DNA of 64,000 nucleotides from an uncultured Spirochaetaceae bacterium. GTDB taxonomy: Bacteria > Spirochaetota > Spirochaetia > Sphaerochaetales > Sphaerochaetaceae. The stretch spans positions 1 through 64,000 of the forward strand of contig CALXKJ010000003.1 of the NCBI GenBank assembly GCA_944388955.1. The letters are read 5' to 3'. Under the pieces are notes generated by a model that was not told the DNA's origin, made no database searches, and saw only the letters and a list, made by a program, of their open reading frames with translations. This document shows positions 34,769 to 43,228 of this stretch, piece by piece. Position numbers and translations under genes: made by a program. How positions within the stretch are numbered: the stretch's first letter is position 1; the number at the start of each line of letters is the position of its first letter.

Positions 34769-37609
34769 TTATGGTGTTGTTTTATACCAAACGGTACACA
34801 TGTGGGTCCCATCATTTGAAATACGTGCTTCCACTTGTTTTGTATCTGCGTTTGTAGCTCTATAAAGATTCGCTTTATAAGGTACAGAACTATCCCCTGT
34901 AATACTTAGCCCAAAAGTACCACCATTTCCTGTGCTTCCATCGCTAAAGCACCACGTAAAATCTTGAGGATTCTCATCAAACGCACAATCACAGTTATAT
35001 TTAACTTCAAGAACGTGATCTCTTTGCCCAAATAAACCTGTATTAGAATCTTCATTACCTGTAACTTTATCATTGTCAGCATAGATATCCATATCATGCA
35101 CATGAACTGTAGTGGATGTATTCTTTACATCAGCTGTCTCTGCAAGAATCTGGAAATCACCACCTGAAGTCTTATCGACACTGTTCACGTTGACAGTCTC
35201 ACCTGTTGCTGAGGAGAGATTGATGCTCTCTGATGACTCACCCCATGTTATGACTTTTGCAGCCTCACTGATTGTAAGCTCATCATTTCTTGTTGCAATA
35301 GCTTTAAGTGTCACAGTATCAAAACCAGATTCTACAGTCACACCATCTTTTCTCATGAACATGAAATCACGGCCAGTTTCATTTGTTATGACAACGTTCT
35401 CAGCAGGGATGTATGTTGTTACATCAATGGATTCCTTTGAGCCATTTGAGATGATTTCAGCAGTGATTGTAGCCGTTCCATCATTGACAGCTGTGACAAC
35501 ACCAGTCTGATCAACAGTCGCGACACTCCCATTTGAAGAAGTCCATCTGATCTCTGGTTTGGAATTATCTGAAATCGTGGCACTGAGTGTTATCGGAGAG
35601 CCGAGGACAACCTTATTCGCATCTCCTTCTGTTACAGTGATACCTGTAATGTCTGCGTCCGAGATTACAGTAGCGAAGAGGAATGTTGTCGTACCGCTTG
35701 AAATTTTGCCATTCTTGGAGACCTCAAGTCCAAGTGTATTCTCTGTCACAGCACTAAGGCCTTTCAGATAGTTTCCATAGTTCTCTACAGAGATAATAAA
35801 ATCTGTAGACGAATCTTCAATCTTGTGTCCATTCAGATACCAAGTGTATGTAGCACCTTCTATCGGAGATTCAATCTTGATTAAGATTGGATCCTCTGTT
35901 GTGAGAACCTGTGATTTTATTCCTGAAAGAAAAGGCGTCAGATTTTCGGTATTGAAGATATCTTCTTCCGGAAGTTTAATCGATATAGATGGCTCGAGCG
36001 TAGTTATATTTGCAGATGATGTCGTTGAATCAAACTTACCTTCTACATCCTTTCTTATAGCCTGAATAGTATAGTCATACTTTGTAGATAGCCTGACCTC
36101 AGTATCCGTAAGGATTCCTGTTGTTCCACCTTCTACTGATATCTCTTTTGGTGTGCCATTGTTTTCAGTTCTTATGATCTTGTATCCAGTTGCACTATCT
36201 ACTGCATCCCAAGTAAGGACAATGCCATCATCTCCATTCTCAGCTTTGAATGAAGAAGGCGCTGCAAGCTTTACAGTAACAGTTATCGGATCCGCTGAAA
36301 ATCTTTCGCCTTCATCTGCAACGGTTTCATCATTTGATTTCACATTTATCGTATAATCACCGCTTCTATTGAAGGTGAGCTTGTTTCCAACAATTGTGAT
36401 ATCACCATCGTTGCCGTTATGGGTTATAGTATAAGTCTTATCAACGGCATGCTCAGGAAGAACTGTTACTTCAAGCTCCGCACTATCTCCCATAACATAT
36501 GAATCATTCAGCCCCGTGAATGATATCGATGTTACAGATGCCTCTACATGGACATTATTAAGAAGAATCTCCTCTTCAGATACACCACCATCATCAAGGA
36601 TAATCTGAAAGCTGACCTTATATGTTTCAGTTGCATCGAGATTATCAAATGTAACTTTATTGTTACTCTTATTCTCATTCGAGAACGCAACTTCTTGTGT
36701 TCTGCCAATGTCTGAGCCATCAGACGCAAGAAGTTTTACAATTACATTTCCACTATATGTGCCCCAGAGATTCGGATACTCCCATGTGACATCAACACTG
36801 GTGGCTTCATGTCCTAGCGTGGCAACAGATTTTGGATTCTGGACATTGAAGATATAATCAATTGTAGAATCCCCAATTGTAAAGTTCTCGTTTTCATTAG
36901 CATCCGGCTTTGATACAAGATTAGGATAAACTGTGATTTTAGTATCGAAAGTCCTCGCAACAGCAAAAGGCTCAGAGCCTTCATCACCTTGCATGAATAT
37001 CTTGAAGTAAACGCTGGCATTCTCTGTTTTATTGATGCCTTCAGCAGTATATGTCATCGAATTATTTTTAAAGTCTTCTTCGGTTGCCCACTGAATTTTC
37101 TCTGTTAGCGGCGTGTTATCTGCGGTAAAGAATGCCTGGAATCCAAGATCCTTATTAGCAATTGCCGCCTTAAGAAGCTGTGATGGATTCGATACATCCG
37201 CCCATGATATAGGGATGATTACAGTGCCTGTTCCTTCTGATAGGAAATCAAGAGAGATTGTGACATTGGTGCCATTTGGGGAAATCGTGACAGTATCTGT
37301 TTTGCTGAGGACTGGTACATTATCTTCAAGGCCTTCAACTGTGAGTGTATAGCTACCGACAAGAATATCTTTAATAACGATAATAACGATATCATCATCA
37401 ACACCAAATGTCTGAGGCTCAACAGTCTGTGGTCCTTCTGTTAACGAAACTGAATAACTATCAACCTCTGGATACTGAGGCATAACTGACCTGGATTTTT
37501 CGATTCTGATACTAAGATCGCCTCTTGCGGCCTCGTCCAATGCAGCTGAACATGAGACAGCGAGAATGACTATCAGAATAGACAGCGCATTCAGAAAGAA
37601 TTTTTTCAT
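34769..37609 (-). CDS. Large secreted lipoprotein with fibronectin-III and bacterial Ig-like (Big_2) domains
   Basis: 946 residues from the ATG at 37609 (GAGAGG nine bases upstream). Lipoprotein signal MKKFFLNALSILIVILAVSC with the lipid-bearing cysteine at 20. Residues about 30-130 resemble the N-terminal domain of surface lipoproteins (VDSYSVSLTEGPQ). A fibronectin type III domain lies at about 450-537 (IVLTWDAVDSATGYKI) and a Big_2 domain at about 655-735 (IRWTSSNGSVATVDQTGVVT). Four or so further beta-sandwich repeats can be guessed. The C-terminal part has two Cys pairs (YNCDCAFDEN). Probably surface-exposed; adhesion or glycan contact is inference from domain type. Confidence 0.8.
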   Translation of the reverse strand: MKKFFLNALSILIVILAVSCSAALDEAARGDLSIRIEKSRSVMPQYPEVDSYSVSLTEGPQTVEPQTFGVDDDIVIIVIKDILVGSYTLTVEGLEDNVPVLSKTDTVTISPNGTNVTISLDFLSEGTGTVIIPISWADVSNPSQLLKAAIANKDLGFQAFFTADNTPLTEKIQWATEEDFKNNSMTYTAEGINKTENASVYFKIFMQGDEGSEPFAVARTFDTKITVYPNLVSKPDANENENFTIGDSTIDYIFNVQNPKSVATLGHEATSVDVTWEYPNLWGTYSGNVIVKLLASDGSDIGRTQEVAFSNENKSNNKVTFDNLDATETYKVSFQIILDDGGVSEEEILLNNVHVEASVTSISFTGLNDSYVMGDSAELEVTVLPEHAVDKTYTITHNGNDGDITIVGNKLTFNRSGDYTINVKSNDETVADEGERFSADPITVTVKLAAPSSFKAENGDDGIVLTWDAVDSATGYKIIRTENNGTPKEISVEGGTTGILTDTEVRLSTKYDYTIQAIRKDVEGKFDSTTSSANITTLEPSISIKLPEEDIFNTENLTPFLSGIKSQVLTTEDPILIKIESPIEGATYTWYLNGHKIEDSSTDFIISVENYGNYLKGLSAVTENTLGLEVSKNGKISSGTTTFLFATVISDADITGITVTEGDANKVVLGSPITLSATISDNSKPEIRWTSSNGSVATVDQTGVVTAVNDGTATITAEIISNGSKESIDVTTYIPAENVVITNETGRDFMFMRKDGVTVESGFDTVTLKAIATRNDELTISEAAKVITWGESSESINLSSATGETVNVNSVDKTSGGDFQILAETADVKNTSTTVHVHDMDIYADNDKVTGNEDSNTGLFGQRDHVLEVKYNCDCAFDENPQDFTWCFSDGSTGNGGTFGLSITGDSSVPYKANLYRATNADTKQVEARISNDGTHMCTVWYKTTP

Positions 37610-37800
37610 ATATTCTAACCTCTCAATGGAGTTCTTTATCTTCCGAAACAACGTTTCTTCTAAGCAGTTTTCTTTGCTGCTTATGGAAATACCAAGGCGT
37701 ATTATTATAAGAAACTATATAAGATGCAATAGCTGATTTTATGACCATTCTGTATTCATTATGTAGTTTCATAATTATATTCCTCTATGGAGGCATAGAT

Positions 37801-38001
37801 ATGGCCAGAAAAACGTCAGGATTATTTGATCTCAACATCACCCAGATGGGTAGAGCTCTTTCTGGTATCTCCAAAGCTGCAAGCGCTATCGGATACCAGA
37901 AGATGCTTGGAAACACAAGCAGGATGAGATCTGAGATCGGAAGAAAAGGCGGTTTCACGAAAAGCTACAATTCCGCTCTCAGAAGAAGCCGTAATCACTG
38001 A
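37801..38001 (+). CDS. Small basic protein of unknown function
   Basis: 66 residues, starting at the ATG at 37801, which has TGGAGG about 11 bases upstream. The protein is rich in Arg, Lys, Ser and Gly (SRMRSEIGRKGGFTKSYNSA, tail LRRSRNH), with no membrane segment and few acidic residues. I did not recognise a family. Charge and size suggest nucleic-acid or ribosome contact, which is only a guess. It is monocistronic with a strong hairpin right after its stop. Confidence 0.6.
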   Translation: MARKTSGLFDLNITQMGRALSGISKAASAIGYQKMLGNTSRMRSEIGRKGGFTKSYNSALRRSRNH

Positions 38002-38006
38002 GTATC

Positions 38007-38047
38007 AAAGGCTGCTGGTTTCCGTTTTAGTGGAATCAGCAGCCTTT
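38007..38047 (+). terminator. Hairpin after the small basic protein gene
   Basis: AAAGGCTGCTG / CAGCAGCCTTT, an 11-pair stem with a 19-base loop, six bases after the stop. The T tract is short (TTT), so it may act more as a 3' stabiliser. Confidence 0.55.
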
Positions 38048-38081
38048 CGGGAAAGATGCCGCGGTTCCTGCAATAATCTTC

Positions 38082-38213
38082 TCAGCTTTTGATTTCCTGT
38101 TCAACACTATCAATCAGCTTGCCGTTGATGTAGCGGATATTGTCTTTCCGGGAGATAGTAATCAGACGAGGATAATCATTGATATGCCCTCTCACATTCT
38201 CCCCTCTTGGCAC
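38082..38213 (-). other. Short remnant-like open frame
   Basis: A minus-strand frame beginning with GTG directly after a stop codon reads VPRGENVRGHINDYPRLITI, then SRKDNIRYINGKLIDSVEQE and ends. The composition is protein-like but no family was recognised. It lies just downstream of the AAA ATPase gene and could be the tail of a decayed gene. The rest of 38048-38341 shows nothing else. Confidence 0.3.
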
Positions 38214-38341
38214 TTATCTGATTATCATCATCTCAAGACAGAATATGAGGGAGAAATACTCAAGGACAGGAATAACCTCATCACTTTCGATAAAGTGAAT
38301 ATTCACTTCACAGTGTCAGAAGAGTCAGGAATTGCAATGAA

Positions 38342-39733
38342 TTACTTGCCAGCAGGAATCTCCAGATCAGCTGAAAACAGATCTCTGCCGGAAATAAGGA
38401 CATATTCAGAACTGCTAAATGAAAAGCCTTCAAGGGATACGAATCCTATCTTTCTTATATTCAAAGCCCCGATTTCTTGAATCTTTCTTGCCTCGTCATC
38501 TGCCAATGCCGCATCCATAGGCACTGAAAGATGTTTGATTTCAAATATATCATACCCATCATTGTACGATACAACACAATCGAATTCACCGTTCCTGTGC
38601 CTCTTTTTGTCGTCATACCAATATGTACCGATATCATAAACGCCTTTCAGCAATCCAGCTCTCACACAACGGGAGAAATAAGAACGGACAATATCTTCAA
38701 ACCGGTAACTCAGATACGTGGGAAGTGATGGTTGTACAAATTGCTCATATACAACGTCCACGCCGAACTGCTGGATTCTCGAGCGATTCGTATGAATATA
38801 AGCGAAATAAAACCTCAGCAGATTATCGCTGATAGCATAGAATGTCGTTTTCCTGTCGTCCGGACGGTTTATAGGATGAATGCATACAATCATTTCATTT
38901 TCGATGAGTTTCTTTAAAAGTTTTGAAAGATTGCCGGTATTGTGAGGATCAAGTTTTTCTCTGAGTTCACCATATGTTCTTTTACCATTACCGAGCTGTG
39001 TAAGAAGGGAATATACAGGTCCAAGCTTTCTGTATTCCTGCATTATCGTACGCTCAACCAGTGTTCTTACTTTTCCTTCTGGTTCAAAGAAGAGCCTCTT
39101 GATATTATCCGCAAGAGGGAGGCATGGATCTACCTGTTCAAGAGCAGCTGGCAGCCCCCCAAACACAGCAATCGTATCAACCTTCCATCTAAGATCTGTA
39201 TCCGGGAAGAAAAGAGCACTGTCAAAGTAATCAAAAGGCTCGAGATGGATAGTAAGATCGAATCGATCAAAAAGAGGATTATCGCCGTCCAGCAGCTCCT
39301 TCATCACAGTCACTTCAGATCCAAGCAATACAATTTTCACCTTATATCCTGATAGACTGTCGATAATCTTCTGCATCATTGAATCAGTCTCAATTCCACC
39401 GTATCCTTCTTTCAGGTTGCTGTATTCATCCAGAATTACAAGAATATCCTCATCAAGACTTCTCAGGAAACGGAAGAAGTCCGGAAATGAAGTGAATGTA
39501 CGGTTTGAATCATTAAAAGCGAGACAGTATTCACCTGTAAGATCATCAAGATTGACTTCATAGCTCTCCTTTGTGCAAAGGTAGCTGATAATCTTGCCAT
39601 TAAAGGATTTTGATGCTTCTTTGACAAGGCTTGTTTTCCCAACCCTTCTTCTGCCGTAAACCAACGACGCAGTGCCATCTGACGACAAAAATGTTTTCAT
39701 CCGTTCAAGTTCCGTTTTACGGGAAAGAAACAT
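38342..39733 (-). CDS. AAA ATPase with C-terminal nuclease-like domain (PF01637/DUF234 type)
   Basis: 463 residues. Walker A YGRRRVGKTS (about 26-35), Walker B DEDILVILDEYSN, then a winged-helix region (GNGKRTYGELREKLDPHNTG) and a DUF234 C-terminus whose GEFDCVVSYNDGYDIFEIKH has the D-x(n)-E-x-K pattern of PD-(D/E)XK nucleases. These 'archaeal-type' ATPases are common in gut bacteria; their role is not settled. Start at 39733 is backed by AAAGGAGG seven bases upstream. A different ATPase family (AAA_14/DUF4143) occurs at 57 kb. Confidence 0.8.
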   Translation of the reverse strand: MFLSRKTELERMKTFLSSDGTASLVYGRRRVGKTSLVKEASKSFNGKIISYLCTKESYEVNLDDLTGEYCLAFNDSNRTFTSFPDFFRFLRSLDEDILVILDEYSNLKEGYGGIETDSMMQKIIDSLSGYKVKIVLLGSEVTVMKELLDGDNPLFDRFDLTIHLEPFDYFDSALFFPDTDLRWKVDTIAVFGGLPAALEQVDPCLPLADNIKRLFFEPEGKVRTLVERTIMQEYRKLGPVYSLLTQLGNGKRTYGELREKLDPHNTGNLSKLLKKLIENEMIVCIHPINRPDDRKTTFYAISDNLLRFYFAYIHTNRSRIQQFGVDVVYEQFVQPSLPTYLSYRFEDIVRSYFSRCVRAGLLKGVYDIGTYWYDDKKRHRNGEFDCVVSYNDGYDIFEIKHLSVPMDAALADDEARKIQEIGALNIRKIGFVSLEGFSFSSSEYVLISGRDLFSADLEIPAGK

Positions 39734-39965
39734 ACCAGCCTCCTTTATTTACTGAATACCATTGCAATTGAATTGTAAGGGGAAATCACTAGAGTATCAA
39801 CCACTGAAATATAATTCAATGAATTTAATTTCAGTGATTTTACCCATACTATAGAACACAAACAGAAGGCTGATTGCTATGAAATAGAAAGCTTCGTCTC
39901 TATCTGGCTTCTTATCGAAAGGTAAGGCGAATGTATGTGTCAGTATTGTAATTCCTCTGGAAAAT

Positions 39966-40048
39966 AAAAAACCCCATCGCGGGCAAAAGGAGGTAAACCG
40001 CATATGGGGAACAAAAGGAGGTTAGAATGGAAGTTCTGCTTCCACTTT
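39966..40048 (-). ncRNA. Candidate small RNA with two 16S anti-Shine-Dalgarno copies
   Basis: On the minus strand: a -10 box (TATTAT at 40060-40055, or TATATT two bases up), predicted start near 40048, a 6-bp hairpin TGGAAG-CAGAA-CTTCCA, an open linker with AACCTCCTTTTG, and a final hairpin CCCCAT-x-GCGG / CCGC-x-ATGGGG followed by TTTTTTATTTT. The loop of that last hairpin carries the second copy, ACCTCCTTTTG. ACCUCCUUU is the 3' end of bacterial 16S rRNA. The -35 region is weak. Alternative reading: on the plus strand these are two strong ribosome-binding sites, each before an ATG (40004 with a 30-codon frame, 40028 with a 59-codon frame), ending at an AT-only hairpin with a T tract near 40095-40121. 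Confidence 0.45.
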
Positions 40049-40167
40049 CGGCCTATAATATATCGATTACTGGCAACAATGAAAAGAGGTTTTTGAAAAA
40101 TTTTCGAAAATTTTTTATTTTTCAGTTTTTAATCGCAATTTTATGCTGTAATTCAAATAAGGATTTC

Positions 40168-40198
40168 AAAAAGGCGGAAGATTTCTCCTCCGCCTTTT
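40168..40198 (-). terminator. pfkA terminator
   Basis: AAAAGGCGGA-N10-TCCGCCTTTTT directly after the pfkA stop; a T run follows on the minus strand. Confidence 0.8.
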
Positions 40199-40202
40199 GC
40201 TC

Positions 40203-41543
40203 TTAGTCTGAATTCTTCATTGAGAAAGGCTGTCTTGTGTTCTCAAGAACATCTCTCCAGAGAGAGCCTTCTGTGTCGACATGGCTTCTCTTTGAAACAG
40301 CTACTTTGATAGGAATATAGACATACTGGTTATTGACTCTTGATGCTATGCACTGTGTCTTTCCAGCCATTGCTGCATGTACCGCATGCGCTCCAATACG
40401 TGCACAGTAGATTGAGTCATAGCTGTTCGCCGGGGCTGAGCGTATGAGATATGACGGATCAATATACTTGATTGATGTCGATACACCCTGCTCCGCGAAA
40501 TATGCTTTCATCTTCTCCTTCAGGAACACTCCGATATCATGGAACTTAAGGTTTCCGGAAGCATCCGTCTCTCCTGATGGTGGGATGAATTCCTGACCAG
40601 CGCCTTCTGCTACGAGAATGACAGCATGTCCTCTCTCGAGAAGTCTTCTCTTTACGTTCTCCAATAGTCCGTTAGGGCCTTCGAGATCGAATGGGGATTC
40701 CGGGATAAGGCAGAAATTGACATCAGACTGTGCAAGCGATGCATTCGCTGCGATAAATCCTGATTCTCTTCCCATTACCTTCACAAGACCTATACCGTTT
40801 ATGGAGCCCGTAGCCTCGACATGAGCGCCTCTTATAGCCGGTACCGCCTGTGATACTGCTGTATCAAAGCCGAAGGAGGCATCGATGAATGAGAGGTCGT
40901 TATCAATAGTCTTCGGAACACCGACAACAGCGATCTTCAGACCTCTTCTCTTTATCTCCTCCCCGATATCCTGAGCGCCACGGAGAGTTCCATCGCCTCC
41001 GATTGTTATGAGGATGTTTATATTCATTCTCTCAAGAGAATCGACAATCTCCTCAACCTGTTTTCCGCCACCGCGAGCAGAGCCAAGAATCGTGCCACCT
41101 TTTTCCTGAATGTCATCAACAACATCCGGATCCAGTGGAATGACAGGCCATGGTGAATTCTCAAGAAGCCCAAGGTAGCCATACTGTATACCGGAGATTC
41201 TTCTTACTCCATAACGATACCAGAAGCAGCGGACAACAGATCTTATGACGTTATTCAGTCCTGGGCAGAGACCACCGCATGTGCATATTGCAGCATGGAC
41301 GTGAGCAGGATTGAAATAGATTCTCTCCCTTGGTCCCGCCAGCTCCAGCGTGTCAGACTGAACAAGCTTCGACTCGCCATTGACTTGCTCCGTCTCAATC
41401 GAATAAAGGATGCGGTCCGAATCTGATACGTAATCAGCCAGCCCATCACCACCGCGCTTTGACATTCTTATCGGACTATTAAGCTTTGCCGGTCCGAGTG
41501 ATTCAATAGTGAAGTCATACTGCTGCGATTTATTGCCCGCCAT
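40203..41543 (-). CDS. pfkA: ATP-dependent 6-phosphofructokinase (long, Borrelia/trypanosome-like type)
   Basis: 446 residues, about 120 longer than E. coli PfkA because of an N-terminal extension. ICTCGGLCPGLNNVIRSVV is the first phosphate loop; GGDGTLRGAQD and PKTIDNDLSF are the donor/acceptor loops. Gly in GGDGT points to ATP, whereas PPi enzymes have GGDD; Lys in PKTIDND is shared with the trypanosome-type ATP enzymes. Start at 41543 has GGAGGAAG upstream and overlaps the ModE-like gene by 14 bases. Terminator follows. Confidence 0.88.
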   Translation of the reverse strand: MAGNKSQQYDFTIESLGPAKLNSPIRMSKRGGDGLADYVSDSDRILYSIETEQVNGESKLVQSDTLELAGPRERIYFNPAHVHAAICTCGGLCPGLNNVIRSVVRCFWYRYGVRRISGIQYGYLGLLENSPWPVIPLDPDVVDDIQEKGGTILGSARGGGKQVEEIVDSLERMNINILITIGGDGTLRGAQDIGEEIKRRGLKIAVVGVPKTIDNDLSFIDASFGFDTAVSQAVPAIRGAHVEATGSINGIGLVKVMGRESGFIAANASLAQSDVNFCLIPESPFDLEGPNGLLENVKRRLLERGHAVILVAEGAGQEFIPPSGETDASGNLKFHDIGVFLKEKMKAYFAEQGVSTSIKYIDPSYLIRSAPANSYDSIYCARIGAHAVHAAMAGKTQCIASRVNNQYVYIPIKVAVSKRSHVDTEGSLWRDVLENTRQPFSMKNSD

Positions 41544-41901
41544 TTTCTTCCTCCATCAGTGCCTTGACGCTTGCATCGAATGAAACAAAACATTCCTCAG
41601 CTGCCGCCTTGGCTTTATCCTGAAACTCCCTATATAAGGAGATATACTTCTCTGCAAAAGGCGTCAGCGTTGCGCCCTTACGCATAGCCCCGCCTTTTTT
41701 TCTATCGATAACTGTACAGCCGAGCTCATTTTCAAGATTCTCGACCATGCCTCTGGCCTTGGTGTATGACATACCCATCATCTCAGAGGCAGCAAGAAGC
41801 GAGCCTGTCTTGCCGATATTCTCAAGAAGCCACAGAACACCAGCGCCCATGAACTTCTCACCATCGTCAGAGACAAGATACAGCTTCTCTCTCAGCTCCA
41901 T
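41530..41901 (-). CDS. ModE/LysR-type winged-helix DNA-binding protein
   Basis: 123 residues: a single winged helix-turn-helix (GVLWLLENIGKTGSLLAASEMMGMSYTKA, then VENLENELGCTVIDRKKGG) as in the N-terminal half of ModE. The C-terminal molybdate-binding (TOBE) domains of ModE are absent, so molybdate sensing cannot be assumed. It overlaps both neighbours (aminotransferase by 10, pfkA by 14 bases) and is translated with them. A molybdo-hydroxylase-like operon starts about 3.5 kb upstream. GGAGGAG precedes the ATG. Confidence 0.75.
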   Translation of the reverse strand: MELREKLYLVSDDGEKFMGAGVLWLLENIGKTGSLLAASEMMGMSYTKARGMVENLENELGCTVIDRKKGGAMRKGATLTPFAEKYISLYREFQDKAKAAAEECFVSFDASVKALMEEENGGQ

Positions 41902-43193
41902 AGCTCCTCCGCCGCCTTGTAGACGGTATCAACAACCTCGTCCAGTCCTTCGGGCTCGACTGAGCAATATGCCAGACGAAGGGTGTGTCCCATGATATTT
42001 ATAGCACCTATCTGGTACTTATCTAAGAGATAAACCCTCAAGTCCTCCGCATTCCTGCCGTTTGTGCTGAACGCCATGAAATATCCAGAATTGAAAGCGT
42101 ATGGTGTGATGATTCTCTCATCCTTATGTCTCTCCACTGCTTTCTTCACGATTCTATAGCGTTCATCCATGGCCTTGAAGATTGTCTCCTTGTCTTCCGC
42201 GTAATGCGTACCATTCTGAATCGCGTTGACAACGAGCGACTGCCCCGGTCTATCACAGTTGGAGACAGTGCATCTGATCATGCCGAGTGTTTTCTTCGTC
42301 AGCGCATCAAGATGAGCGTCTGTGAAGCCTTTGGATGCATATGTGATGAAGCCGATTCTGAAGCCCCACACCATCTCTTCCTTAGTAGCAGCATCACCTT
42401 TGACTGCGAATATGTTCTCATGAGCATCCGCGAGATATGCAAAGAGTGATTCCTTCTCTGTCTCCTCCTCGAAGAAGAGCCCGAAATAAGCATCATCGGA
42501 GAGGACAAGTATCTTCTTGCCACTGTCAGCAACAGAGATAAGCGCAGCAACCATTTCCTTCGCTTCCGTCTTTGATGGTGTATAGCCTGTAGGGTTATTA
42601 GGGAAATTGAGGATAATGCGCACATACTCTGATTCAACGCTCATGAGCGCATTCTTCATGCCTTCCACATTGAAGCCTCCATGCTCGCCATAGAATGGGA
42701 ACAGCACAGGCTTTGCTCCGATAAGATCAGAGAAGATGAGATCGTAGTTATCCCAGAAGAGATCTGGGCATACAACACTATCTCCTTCCCCGACAAACAT
42801 CTCTGCAGCGAGGCTTATCGCATGCGTAAGACCTGATGTCACAACAGGAAGTGAAGTCTTCTTGCCCTTAAGGTGAGGATTCTTCTGGATCATGCTCTCT
42901 TTCCAGAGTGTACGGAGTGTCTTATCACCGCCACCCGGAGCGTAGGAGAAAATCTGCGATGGCTTGAATATGCCATCCTTGAATGCTGTGTAGATATCCT
43001 GAAGGTAGAAAGGCTCCCCTTTCCTTGTCGCAAGGCCTACAGTAGCGTTATATCTTTTAGCCTTTTCCTTGGCTTCATCGCTCTGCGCCACGATGCCCTT
43101 CGGGAAGTACATTCTCCTGCCAAGAGGAGAGAGAAATCCGTATGCTATCGAATCTGACAGAGTCTGGTTTAGTTCTTCAGCAAGTCTATTCAT
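41892..43193 (-). CDS. Class I/II PLP aminotransferase
   Basis: 433 residues from the ATG at 43193 (AAGGGAG upstream). Fold-type I motifs: SGLTHAISLAAEMFVGEGD, LNFPNNPTGYTPS, VLSDDAYFGLFFEEE, and the PLP lysine in KGDAATKEEMVWGFRIGF. Substrate unknown; the family includes aspartate, aromatic and alanine aminotransferases. Follows ligA by 35 bases and leads into the ModE-like gene and pfkA, so an operon is likely. Confidence 0.83.
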   Translation of the reverse strand: MNRLAEELNQTLSDSIAYGFLSPLGRRMYFPKGIVAQSDEAKEKAKRYNATVGLATRKGEPFYLQDIYTAFKDGIFKPSQIFSYAPGGGDKTLRTLWKESMIQKNPHLKGKKTSLPVVTSGLTHAISLAAEMFVGEGDSVVCPDLFWDNYDLIFSDLIGAKPVLFPFYGEHGGFNVEGMKNALMSVESEYVRIILNFPNNPTGYTPSKTEAKEMVAALISVADSGKKILVLSDDAYFGLFFEEETEKESLFAYLADAHENIFAVKGDAATKEEMVWGFRIGFITYASKGFTDAHLDALTKKTLGMIRCTVSNCDRPGQSLVVNAIQNGTHYAEDKETIFKAMDERYRIVKKAVERHKDERIITPYAFNSGYFMAFSTNGRNAEDLRVYLLDKYQIGAINIMGHTLRLAYCSVEPEGLDEVVDTVYKAAEELWS

Positions 43194-43228
43194 AACTCCC
43201 TTATATCCCATTCTAAATATTTGGTCAC

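Noticed and set aside
38184-38480. Plus-strand frame of 98 codons
   Set aside because: More than a third overlaps the well-supported AAA ATPase on the other strand; no start signal or similarity was seen.
39797-40003. Minus-strand frame of 68 codons
   Set aside because: Its first codons lie within the terminator hairpin, and it has no ribosome-binding site or recognisable domain.
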